A stretch of 5,071 bases of DNA, from NCBI GenBank assembly GCA_946478995.1, contig CAMLDK010000063.1, positions 1-5,071 of the forward strand. Direction: 5' to 3'. How positions within the stretch are numbered: position 1 is the first letter of the stretch; each line of letters opens with the position of its first letter. The position numbers and the translations under genes were made by a program. The notes under the pieces were generated by a model, which did not search any database, was not told the origin of the DNA, and saw nothing but the letters and a program-made list of their open reading frames with translations. Shown here piece by piece: positions 1 to 5,071 of the stretch. The DNA comes from an uncultured Candidatus Saccharibacteria bacterium. Lineage in GTDB: Bacteria; Patescibacteria; Saccharimonadia; Saccharimonadales; 2-12-FULL-41-12.

Positions 1-527
1 CTGCTGCTGATCCTGGGCCTGGCTATCATAGCCATTATGTCCGGATCGTGGGTTCTCCAATCATGACGTTCGTCTAGGGTTACACCTGTCATGTCTTCCA
101 ACGCGGTGAACACATCGTCCTGTTCCTGGACTAACTCGGACGTGCTTTTAGCGTCAAGTAATAGTGATAAGTGGAAGCCTTTTCTGTTTCTTTGGAAATC
201 CAGCCTTTCGACGGTAATTGGCTTATGATCGGCCAGCCCAGGGACCCGGTCTTGCAGATCGCCGTAAAAATCTTCCGCGCCTAGCTCATCTAGGCCTAAA
301 AGTGCACTTTTAGCCAGCAACTCCTTACTTCTTACTACTACAAGGCGCGGGCTGACATTGCGCTCACTATCTGTCGGCACTATTATGCCTTGGACCTGCC
401 TGTCAAATTCCTGTAATCTGCCGAACATAGAAAAAAGCCGTTCGCCCCTGGCATGCCTGAAGAGAGATTCTGTAACCGAAGGCAAGGCGGCAACCGGCTC
501 CGTTTCTGCGGCGGCAACGACACTCAT
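1..527 (-). CDS. Partial protein of unknown function (C-terminus beyond left edge)
   Basis: The minus strand is open without a stop from an ATG at 527 to the window edge, 175 codons plus two bases. I do not recognise the family. The N-terminus (MSVVAAAETEP) is Ala-rich. Next comes a charged helical stretch at about residues 18-45, then a hydrophobic strand RLVVVRSKELL at 61-71. An acidic segment with LGLDELGAEDFY lies at 78-88, a strand KGFHLSLLLD at 116-125, and a second His-containing segment, HDWRTHDPDIMAMIAR, at 155-170. There is no signal peptide or membrane segment. The HLS strand and later His/Arg segment faintly recall 2H phosphoesterases (LigT-like), but the second HxT/S motif is not intact, so I assign no function. 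It follows rarA on the same strand by 57 bp. A TTG at 566, in frame with no stop before 582-584, would add 13 residues and cut that gap to 18 bp. Coding is supported by long openness and protein-like composition. Confidence 0.72.
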   Translation of the reverse strand, partial: MSVVAAAETEPVAALPSVTESLFRHARGERLFSMFGRLQEFDRQVQGIIVPTDSERNVSPRLVVVRSKELLAKSALLGLDELGAEDFYGDLQDRVPGLADHKPITVERLDFQRNRKGFHLSLLLDAKSTSELVQEQDDVFTALEDMTGVTLDERHDWRTHDPDIMAMIARPRISS

Positions 528-584
528 ATCTGAAAGAACTCTATAATCTATGAATCTACTTTGCAAGCCTGAATATTCATTCTA

Positions 585-1760
585 TTAGAACTTTATATCC
601 GATATATCTTCGGGCAGGAAGCCTTTGGGGTGTTTGAAGCCGGCTTTCCACTTAGTACCTTTTTGATAACCCAGGTCTTTCATAAGTTTTGTCGGGGCAT
701 TGCGCAAGTGCAGCGGCACAGGCAAGTCGGGGTGATCTTTAGCCAGTTTCTGAGCTTTGCTCATTTTATCGGCTACTTCCCGCGACTTCTGGCACTTGGC
801 TAGAACCAATGCGCAGTGGAAGAGGTTGTATTGGCACTCCGGCATGCCGATCCTCTCAACCGCTTGGAAGGTGCTGACTGCCAGGTTCAGGGCTGCCGGG
901 GCTGCCATACCTACGTCTTCGCTGGCGAAAATGACCATTCGCCTGGCGATAAATTTCGGGTCTTCTCCGGCTTGCAGCATGCGCGCCAGATAATACAGCG
1001 TTGCCGTAGGGTCGCTGCCGCGCATGGATTTAATGAAGGCGCTGATAACGTTATAGTGCGTTTCGCCGCCTTTGTCATAGCCAGGCACTCTTTTTTGGGC
1101 GGCCGTGGTTATTATTTCAGGGGTAAGAGTGCCTTTGGTAAGCTGTAACGCCAGTTCCAGGTTGCTTAAGGCTACCCGCGCGTCGCCACCGGATAATTCC
1201 GCCAGCAGGTCGATACTTTTAAGCGGCAGCCTTTTAGCTGAAATCTTTTCATTTTTAGCCGTTTTTTTGATGATTTCGATAATTTCTTTTTTACTCAGGG
1301 GATTCAGCACCAAGACCCGGCTGCGGCTTAGCAGGGGGTTGATGATCTCAAAGCTGGGATTTTCCGTCGTCGCCCCAATAAGTACGATAGTGCCGTCTTC
1401 AACATGCGGAAGGAAAGCATCCTGCTGGGCTTTATTAAAACGATGGATTTCATCGACGAACAAAATAGTCTGTTGGCCTAGCCGCCGATTAGCCTTGGCT
1501 AGGTCTACAACTTTGTTCACATCCGCCTTGCCTGAGGTTACGGCGCTCAGTTCCATAAACTCCGCGCCTGTTTCCTTGGCGATTATGCGTGCTAGAGTTG
1601 TCTTGCCGCTGCCCGGAGGGCCCCAAAGGATCAGACTGGTCGGTTTCTTGCTGGAAATTATCTCGCTGATAATCTGTCCGCCGTCAATCAAATGTGATTG
1701 ACCGATAACATCTTTAAGGGATTCCGGACGCATTTTTTCCGCTAGAGGTATATAAGCCAT
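585..1760 (-). CDS. rarA: Replication-associated recombination protein A (AAA+ ATPase)
   Basis: RarA/MgsA (WRNIP1 family) is a tetrameric AAA+ ATPase related to clamp-loader subunits that acts at stalled replication forks. The 391-residue product has the expected motifs in order: Walker A GPPGSGKT at 47-54, Walker B ILFVDEIH at 99-106, sensor 1 in GATTENPSF at 129-137, an arginine-finger segment LLSRSRV at 143-149 and sensor 2 GGDARVAL at 191-198. The C-terminal oligomerisation region follows, with HYNVISAFIKSMRGSDP at 235-251, EDVGMA at 281-286 and a basic end HPKGFLPEDI at 377-386. It is shorter than the E. coli protein (about 447), and I see no internal break. The ATG at 1760 sits at the conserved N-terminus (plaeKmRP). 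It lies 15 bp after the DciA-like gene with no Shine-Dalgarno; instead a TATAAT stands six bases before the ATG. The stop TAA is followed in frame by TAG. The family assignment is very secure. Confidence 0.97.
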   Translation of the reverse strand: MAYIPLAEKMRPESLKDVIGQSHLIDGGQIISEIISSKKPTSLILWGPPGSGKTTLARIIAKETGAEFMELSAVTSGKADVNKVVDLAKANRRLGQQTILFVDEIHRFNKAQQDAFLPHVEDGTIVLIGATTENPSFEIINPLLSRSRVLVLNPLSKKEIIEIIKKTAKNEKISAKRLPLKSIDLLAELSGGDARVALSNLELALQLTKGTLTPEIITTAAQKRVPGYDKGGETHYNVISAFIKSMRGSDPTATLYYLARMLQAGEDPKFIARRMVIFASEDVGMAAPAALNLAVSTFQAVERIGMPECQYNLFHCALVLAKCQKSREVADKMSKAQKLAKDHPDLPVPLHLRNAPTKLMKDLGYQKGTKWKAGFKHPKGFLPEDISDIKF

Positions 1761-1766
1761 GGCTAT

Positions 1767-1772
1767 ATTATA
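1767..1772 (-). promoter_or_regulatory. Candidate -10 box for a leaderless rarA transcript
   Basis: On the minus strand, the 15-bp gap between the DciA-like gene and rarA contains a perfect TATAAT, six bases before the rarA ATG. A start point at the usual distance would fall on or beside the A of the ATG. I find no convincing -35 at 16-18 bp (best two of six matches), so this may be a weak internal promoter or chance in AT-rich sequence. Confidence 0.35.
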
Positions 1773-1775
1773 GTT

Positions 1776-2015
1776 TTAGCCGATTACGATCCGTAAGGAC
1801 TTTTTGAGCTTTAAATCTCTCTCGATATTATGCAGATGCACTCGCAGTGCGCCGGCTAAAGGGGCGTTGGACACGTTTATGATTATAGATTGGTTGGTAA
1901 TGCGCACTTTTGGTTCCTCGCCGAATTTGGCTTGCACAAAATTTTTAATATAAGCTATTTCATCCGGTTGCTTGTATTCACGATTGCCTAGGATGTCTTT
2001 TAGGGAGTCGGTCAT
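1776..2015 (-). CDS. Short DUF721/DciA-like protein, possible replicative-helicase loader
   Basis: This 79-residue protein begins MTDSLKDILGNR, which resembles the 'slgdlL' opening of DUF721 proteins. Residues 43-69 (strand SIIINVSN, then APLAGALRVHLHNIERDL) match the family pattern of a beta strand followed by 'SxxxaxeLrxxxxxllxxL'. A closing strand, LRIVIG, covers 74-79. DciA, the founding member, helps load DnaB in bacteria lacking DnaC/DnaI and has a KH-like fold. This copy is close to the bare domain, shorter than typical DciA, with no extension. Its position first in an operon with rarA, and divergent from mutM-holA, fits a replication role. I see no other Met start in the frame near the N-terminus. 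The start lies 19 bp from the mutM start on the opposite strand and has no Shine-Dalgarno. I considered YggU/DUF167, but its characteristic C-terminal motif is absent. Family assignment is by pattern only. Confidence 0.6.
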   Translation of the reverse strand: MTDSLKDILGNREYKQPDEIAYIKNFVQAKFGEEPKVRITNQSIIINVSNAPLAGALRVHLHNIERDLKLKKSLRIVIG

Positions 2016-2027
2016 TTGACCTATAAT
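1999..2027 (+). promoter_or_regulatory. Promoter of mutM-holA, predicted leaderless start
   Basis: A perfect -10 box TATAAT lies at 2022-2027, seven bases before the mutM ATG at 2035. Initiation at the usual distance would therefore begin at or within a base of the ATG. The -35 is weak: TTTAGG at 1999-2004 with a 17-bp spacer, three matches to TTGACA. No Shine-Dalgarno can fit, and the start codon is fixed by the catalytic N-terminus of MutM, so a leaderless mRNA is the simplest reading. Confidence 0.55.
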
Positions 2028-2050
2028 AACACCTATGCCGGAATTGCCAG
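2023..2050 (-). promoter_or_regulatory. Divergent promoter of the DciA-like gene/rarA operon, sharing its -10 region with PmutM
   Basis: Read on the minus strand, TATTAT (5/6 to the -10 consensus) occupies 2028-2023 and CTGGCA (4/6 to the -35 consensus) occupies 2050-2045, with a 16-bp spacer. The -10 ends seven bases before the ATG at 2015, again predicting a transcript with essentially no leader. This -10 overlaps the mutM -10 on the other strand by five bases, and its -35 lies inside the mutM coding sequence. Confidence 0.45.
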
Positions 2051-2904
2051 AGGTCGAAACAGTCAGATTAGGTTTAAGCAGGCTGCTGCCCGGGCACAGG
2101 GTGGAGTCAGTCGAAAGCGACTGGCCGAAATCATTCCCAAACTCCCTAAGCGATGTTAAAGATTTTTTACTGGGCAGTAAAATTGTTCAAGTCCGCCGCC
2201 GGGCAAAAGTTTTGATCATAGATTTAAGTAGCGGCTACAGCTTAATTATTCATCTCAAAATGACCGGCCAGCTGGTCTTCCGGTCCAACTCGGCCGTGTT
2301 CGGCGCGGGCCATCCCTCCGGTTCATTAGTCGGCAAGCTACCTGACAAATCTACCCGTGTCGTTTTTGACCTGGGCAGCGCAAAATTATTTTTCAATGAC
2401 CAGCGTAAGTTCGGCTGGGTCAGGCTGATTCCGACTATTGAGATAGACAATATTGATTTTTTTAAAAAACTCGGGCCGGAACCCCTTGAAGATAGTTTTA
2501 AGGCGGAGGATTTCATAGAACGGATCAGAAAAAGGCCGAATAGCTCTATAAAACCGGCCCTTTTGGACCAGGCTGTGATAGCCGGGGTAGGGAACATCTA
2601 TGCCGATGAGTCGCTTTGGGGCGCCAAAATACATCCCCTGACAAGGGTGAAAGACATAAAAGACGTTGAGCTTAAGGCACTGTATAGAAGCCTGCGGGAA
2701 GTTTTAAGATTATCTATTAAAAAAGGCGGCTCCACAGACAGAAATTACCTTGATGCGGAGGGGAGGAAAGGCAGTTATCTGAAGTTTGCCAATGTCTTCC
2801 GCAGGGAAAATCTGCCTTGCCCGCGCTGCGGTACTATCATAATAAAGACCCGGGTTACCGGCCGCGGTACCCACATTTGTCCGCATTGCCAAGTTCAAGT
2901 TTGA
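2035..2904 (+). CDS. mutM: Formamidopyrimidine-DNA glycosylase (Fpg/MutM)
   Basis: MutM is a bifunctional glycosylase/AP lyase that removes 8-oxoguanine and formamidopyrimidines from DNA. Everything needed is visible in this 289-residue protein: the N-terminal MPELPEVET with catalytic Pro2 and Glu3; Lys58 in RRRAK, equivalent to E. coli Lys57; the base-gap-filling residues Met76 (HLKMTG), Arg124 and Phe126 (DQRKFG); the helix-two-turn-helix at about 173-195 with Asn187 in GVGNIYA; and a C-terminal zinc finger with Cys262, Cys265, Cys282 and Cys285 plus Arg277 in GRGTHICPHCQ. It is slightly longer than the E. coli enzyme (about 269) because of a loop at about 83-107 that includes GAGHPSG. The catalytic Pro fixes the start. 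It leads a two-gene operon with holA, which follows after 12 bp in the same frame. I see no missing residue and expect an active enzyme. Confidence 0.98.
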   Translation: MPELPEVETVRLGLSRLLPGHRVESVESDWPKSFPNSLSDVKDFLLGSKIVQVRRRAKVLIIDLSSGYSLIIHLKMTGQLVFRSNSAVFGAGHPSGSLVGKLPDKSTRVVFDLGSAKLFFNDQRKFGWVRLIPTIEIDNIDFFKKLGPEPLEDSFKAEDFIERIRKRPNSSIKPALLDQAVIAGVGNIYADESLWGAKIHPLTRVKDIKDVELKALYRSLREVLRLSIKKGGSTDRNYLDAEGRKGSYLKFANVFRRENLPCPRCGTIIIKTRVTGRGTHICPHCQVQV

Positions 2905-2916
2905 TATCCTTTAAAT

Positions 2917-3834
2917 ATGGTTAGAGTTTTCGCGGGCAGTAATTTCTATCTTATTAAAAGCAATATAAGAAGGATAAAAGATGATTTTATTGCTCAGAAT
3001 GGCAATATGTCGGTCGAAGAGATCGATTGCGAAGAAATTGAAGCAGAATATATGTTGAATGCGCTTCGTTCCTCTTCCTTATTTTCGGAAAATAAGCTCG
3101 TTATCGCTCGGAACATCGCTCAGAATAAGAGGTTAGGCGAACGTATAGAGGAAATTTTTGAGGCTTCAGACGGTGCGAGCGAGCTGGTCATCGTTGAAAA
3201 AGATATAGACAAAAGAGGTTCTTACTATAAGTTTTTAAAGAAAAGTTCAGATTTTATCCAGTGCGAAGAACTAGATGAGCAACAAATGACCGCTTGGCTA
3301 GTGGACGAAGCTAAGAATATAGGGGCAAACCTTACCAGGCGCGAAGCCGGATATTTAATCAGGCGGGTAGGCTTGAATCAGCAGCTGCTTCATAATGAAC
3401 TTCAAAAACTGGCCGCTTACGCGCAAGATATAACCACCGAGAACATTGAAAAATTGACTTCCGAAACGCCTGCTAGCTCTATCTTTAACCTGCTTGATGC
3501 GGCTTTTGCCGGCGAGTCTGAAACTGCCTTAAGGATATATGAAGAGCAAAAATCCCTGGGCTCGGCGCCGCAGAGCATCCTGGGAATGTTCATATGGCAG
3601 GCGAATATCGTAGCCACAGTGGCTGCGGGCAGCAGGATACCGAGCGCAGAACTATCTAGAAAGACCGGTATAAAACCGTTTTCTATTAACAAAGCGGATA
3701 ATATCTACAGAAGAATCGGCCAAAGCGGAGTAGACGAACTTTTGAATAAGCTCGTACAGATTGACAGACAAATGAAAACCCGCTCAGCTGATCCGGATGA
3801 GCTCTTAAAAAATATGCTTATGTCTATTTCTTAG
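2917..3834 (+). CDS. holA: DNA polymerase III delta subunit (clamp loader)
   Basis: HolA (delta) is the clamp-loader subunit that opens the beta sliding clamp. The 305-residue product has the family's layout. Residues 1-25 carry an opening FAGSNFYLIK. Residues 45-66 hold MLNALRSSSLFSENKLVIARN, the 'L...LF...rlvv..n' region that in the family contacts the clamp. VIVEKDIDKRGSYYKFLKK at 91-109 is the 'DKR..y..lkk' motif. LLHNELQKLAAYAQDIT at 157-173 is the conserved 'l..El.KLa.Y....it' motif. The collar domain follows, with SSIFNLLDAAFAG at 187-199, the ILGMFIWQ helix at 221-228 and the closing IDRQMKTRSADPDELLKNML at 282-301. As in the family, no ATP-binding motif is evident. The ATG at 2917 is in frame with mutM, 12 bp after its TGA, with no Shine-Dalgarno, so translation may be coupled or use another initiation route. 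Its last 11 bp overlap rpsT on the other strand. Sequence divergence is normal for delta; length is slightly short. Confidence 0.92.
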   Translation: MVRVFAGSNFYLIKSNIRRIKDDFIAQNGNMSVEEIDCEEIEAEYMLNALRSSSLFSENKLVIARNIAQNKRLGERIEEIFEASDGASELVIVEKDIDKRGSYYKFLKKSSDFIQCEELDEQQMTAWLVDEAKNIGANLTRREAGYLIRRVGLNQQLLHNELQKLAAYAQDITTENIEKLTSETPASSIFNLLDAAFAGESETALRIYEEQKSLGSAPQSILGMFIWQANIVATVAAGSRIPSAELSRKTGIKPFSINKADNIYRRIGQSGVDELLNKLVQIDRQMKTRSADPDELLKNMLMSIS

Positions 3835-4183
3835 GCTTCGGCGAAGATTTCTTCTTTGCCGCCGGTGCTTTTTTAGCCGGCTTTTTCACCGGTTTGCTAG
3901 CTTTAGGCGATGAAGACGGCTTGGCGCCGGCTTTCTTGGCGGCGGCGGCCAGCTGGGCTTTTTTGCGGGCTGCCTTGTTCTTGTGGATGACACCTTTCTT
4001 TACGGCTTTATCTAATGAGCTTTGGGCTTCTGACAATTCCTTAGATACCGTTTTGCCGCCGGATTGCAATTTTGACTGAACCGCTTTGACGGCTGCTTTG
4101 AAATTACGCTTTGTCTTTAGGTTGCGGACACCGGCTTTCCGTGCTGATCTTGCTCGCTTCCGGGCAGATTTAATTATTGGCAT
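3824..4183 (-). CDS. rpsT: 30S ribosomal protein S20 (bS20) with long Lys/Ala/Pro tail
   Basis: bS20 binds 16S rRNA early in 30S assembly. The start MPIIKSARKRARSARKAG, the NLKTKRNFKAAVKAV helix at 21-35 and the signature KKGVIHKNKAARKKAQL at 62-78 identify it firmly. The usual family length is about 85-90 residues, whereas this protein has 119. The extra part, about residues 84-119, is low-complexity and strongly basic (repeated PAKK, SSPK and KPKK units), like a histone-H1 tail, and is probably disordered. The ATG at 4183 is preceded by AGAGGA (plus-strand 4194-4199) ten bases upstream, the only clear Shine-Dalgarno in the window. It is a single-gene unit converging on holA, with its last codons and TAG overlapping the end of holA. 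In E. coli S20 limits its own synthesis; whether that applies here is unknown. Confidence 0.96.
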   Translation of the reverse strand: MPIIKSARKRARSARKAGVRNLKTKRNFKAAVKAVQSKLQSGGKTVSKELSEAQSSLDKAVKKGVIHKNKAARKKAQLAAAAKKAGAKPSSSPKASKPVKKPAKKAPAAKKKSSPKPKK

Positions 4184-4193
4184 GTTAGAATTT

Positions 4194-4199
4194 TCCTCT
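4194..4199 (-). promoter_or_regulatory. Shine-Dalgarno sequence of rpsT
   Basis: The minus strand reads AGAGGA here, ten bases before the rpsT ATG. It directly abuts a small A/U-only inverted repeat (4199-4205 with 4212-4218). It stands out because the other gene starts in the window lack a recognisable site. Confidence 0.7.
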
Positions 4200-4218
4200 A
4201 AAAATCGCTTAATTTTTA
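4199..4218 (-). repeat. Inverted repeat in the rpsT leader next to the Shine-Dalgarno
   Basis: A perfect 7-bp inverted repeat, TAAAAAT with ATTTTTA around a six-base loop, lies in the predicted rpsT 5' leader and touches the AGAGGA. All pairs are A-U, so the hairpin would be weak. A role in controlling S20 translation is speculative. Confidence 0.3.
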
Positions 4219-4230
4219 CTTTAGGTTGAT

Positions 4231-4259
4231 ACTATAGCAAAAAAGAAAGTTTTTATCTA
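4231..4259 (-). promoter_or_regulatory. Promoter of rpsT
   Basis: On the minus strand, TAGATA (4/6 to the -35 consensus) at 4259-4254 is followed by a 17-bp spacer and TATAGT (5/6 to the -10 consensus) at 4236-4231. The expected start near 4224 gives a leader of about 41 bases carrying the inverted repeat and Shine-Dalgarno. The -35 overlaps the -35 of the divergent promoter by two bases (4258-4259). Confidence 0.6.
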
Positions 4260-4286
4260 GACACTTTAGGACAACAGTGGTATAAT
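4258..4286 (+). promoter_or_regulatory. Strong promoter of the DHH-like gene (extended -10)
   Basis: TAGACA at 4258-4263 matches five of six bases of the -35 consensus. After a 17-bp spacer comes a perfect TATAAT at 4281-4286, preceded by TGG at 4278-4280, which makes an extended -10. The predicted start near 4293 gives a leader of about 28 bases with no Shine-Dalgarno before the GTG at 4321. This is the best-matching promoter in the window. Confidence 0.78.
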
Positions 4287-4320
4287 TCAATCCACGCAGA
4301 ACTTAAAATAATCTTACCAA

Positions 4321-5071
4321 GTGGCGACCAAGCAACCGGATAAAAAACCACAGGCTGATCTTAGTGAAGTCGTTGCTCCTATTAAAGATGCAAGCAATGT
4401 TCTTGTGACTATAAACAGCAATCCTACCGTAGATCAACTTGCAGCTTGCATAGGCCTTACTCTGGTTTTAAATAAGCTTGGCAAGCATGCTACCGCGGTT
4501 TTCAGCGGCGTGGTGCCATCCACCCTGGAGTTCTTGAAGCCGGAGGAGACCCTGGAAAAGAACACTGACAGCTTGCGGGACTTTATCATTGCCCTGGATA
4601 AATCAAAGGCGGATAAGCTTCGCTATAAGGTTGAAGACGATGTGGTAAAGATCTTTATAACACCTTATAAAATCAGTATCGACGAGAAGGACCTGGAATT
4701 TTCCCAAGGGGACTTTAATGTGGATGTAGTCATAGCGCTGGGCGTAGAGGAGAAGAAAGACCTGGATGAAGCTATTTTGGCCCATGGACGGATATTGCAT
4801 GACGCCACTGTCATTTCTATAAATATGCAGGGCGGCCATATAGGCACTATCAACTGGTCCGGCCAGGATGCCAGCAGTCTTTGCGAAATGGTGGCTGATA
4901 TCGTCCAGAGTCTATCCAAAGAAGTTTTGGATAAGCAGAATGCAACAGCGCTCTTAACCGGAATAGTCGCCGAAACCGACAGATACAGCAATGAAAAGGC
5001 CACACCTCATACAATGTCTATAGCCGGAGCTTTGATGTCCGCGGGCGCCAGCACCCAGCTGGTGAGCAATG
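4321..5071 (+). CDS. DHH-fold phosphoesterase-like protein with degenerate active site (C-terminus beyond right edge)
   Basis: The frame from a GTG at 4321 stays open to the window edge, 250 codons plus one base. The nearest upstream in-frame stop is TAA at 4309-4311, and no other start codon lies between it and the GTG. The layout matches NrnA/RecJ-type DHH proteins, which use Mn2+ to cleave nanoRNA, pAp or cyclic dinucleotides: a first strand-helix at 27-53, a Rossmann-like strand VDVVIALG at 134-141, a strand VISIN at 164-168 followed by GGHIGTINW and ASSLCEMVADIV, then ATALLTGIVAETDRYSNEKATP at 208-229. The usual metal ligands look replaced: the H.xPDxD motif is NSNPTVD (32-38), the Asp of the second motif is Gly141, the DHH triad region reads NMQ (168-170), and the GxxxDT Asp is Glu218. 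It may be a non-catalytic binding or partner protein. The final DHHA1 domain would lie beyond the edge. It is expressed from its own strong promoter, divergent from rpsT. Confidence 0.82.
   Translation, partial: MATKQPDKKPQADLSEVVAPIKDASNVLVTINSNPTVDQLAACIGLTLVLNKLGKHATAVFSGVVPSTLEFLKPEETLEKNTDSLRDFIIALDKSKADKLRYKVEDDVVKIFITPYKISIDEKDLEFSQGDFNVDVVIALGVEEKKDLDEAILAHGRILHDATVISINMQGGHIGTINWSGQDASSLCEMVADIVQSLSKEVLDKQNATALLTGIVAETDRYSNEKATPHTMSIAGALMSAGASTQLVSN

Noticed and set aside
358..546. Plus-strand 62-codon open frame
   Set aside because: It lies opposite the long open minus-strand frame (1-527), has no start signal, and encodes a sequence with no protein-family character; a shadow.
757..1701. 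Three plus-strand open frames opposite rarA
   Set aside because: They are antisense shadows of a clearly conserved AAA+ gene, with no recognisable domains or initiation signals.
1776..2015. YggU/DUF167 family assignment for the 79-residue protein
   Set aside because: The DUF167 features (substrate-like APPxxGKAN segment and a 'SGxxSRxK' end) are absent, while the strand plus 'LxxxLRxxxxxIxxxL' pattern fits DUF721 better.
2905..2916. Possible MutM-HolA fusion through a recoded UGA
   Set aside because: mutM and holA are in the same frame, separated by one TGA and 12 bases, so UGA read as Gly would fuse them. MutM ends normally just after its zinc finger and HolA begins with a normal N-terminus, so two separate genes under standard decoding are far more likely.
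3835..3893. Hairpins after the holA stop (CTTC/GAAG; CCGGTG with CACCGG around a 19-base loop) as a terminator
   Set aside because: The first stem is only four pairs, the second has a long loop and no proper U-tract, and both sit inside conserved or Lys-rich rpsT coding sequence, where repeated AAG/CCG codons produce such matches.
4603..5003. Two minus-strand open frames opposite the DHH-like gene
   Set aside because: They overlap a well-supported plus-strand gene with a strong promoter and show no family features; shadows.

Overview
The window is a compact stretch of bacterial chromosome with six genes and almost no spare sequence. Five are housekeeping or replication/repair genes: rarA, a very short DUF721/DciA-like gene, mutM, holA and rpsT. 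The sixth, at the right edge, is a DHH-fold protein that has lost its catalytic motifs. A further partial gene, of unknown product, runs off the left edge. Several features suggest a member of the Patescibacteria/CPR radiation, possibly Saccharibacteria (TM7): shortened proteins, several starts with no Shine-Dalgarno sequence, a lysine-rich tail on ribosomal protein S20, and the overall gene content. This placement is inference and needs a homology search. UGA appears to be a true stop because mutM ends with it right after a complete zinc finger, which argues against the Gracilibacteria/SR1 code.

Layout. Minus strand, from 2015 leftwards: DciA-like gene (2015-1776), rarA (1760-585), then an open reading frame of unknown function (from 527, or from a TTG at 566) that leaves the window at base 1. 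These probably form one leftward operon. Plus strand: mutM (2035-2904) and holA (2917-3834), 12 bp apart. The two operons diverge from only 19 bp (2016-2034). A near-symmetric TATAATA sequence there can serve as the -10 element in both directions, so both first genes are probably leaderless. rpsT (4183-3824, minus) converges on holA and overlaps its 3' end by 11 bp. The 137-bp gap 4184-4320 holds two divergent promoters whose -35 boxes overlap, one for rpsT and one for the right-edge DHH-like gene (4321 onwards, plus).

Function. RarA (fork maintenance), the DciA-like protein (possible replicative-helicase loader), MutM (8-oxoguanine repair) and HolA (clamp-loader delta) make this a replication/repair neighbourhood. 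No mobile element, CRISPR array, tRNA or rRNA was seen. The most interesting points are the leaderless bidirectional promoter, the DHH pseudoenzyme, the minimal DciA-like protein and the unknown edge gene.
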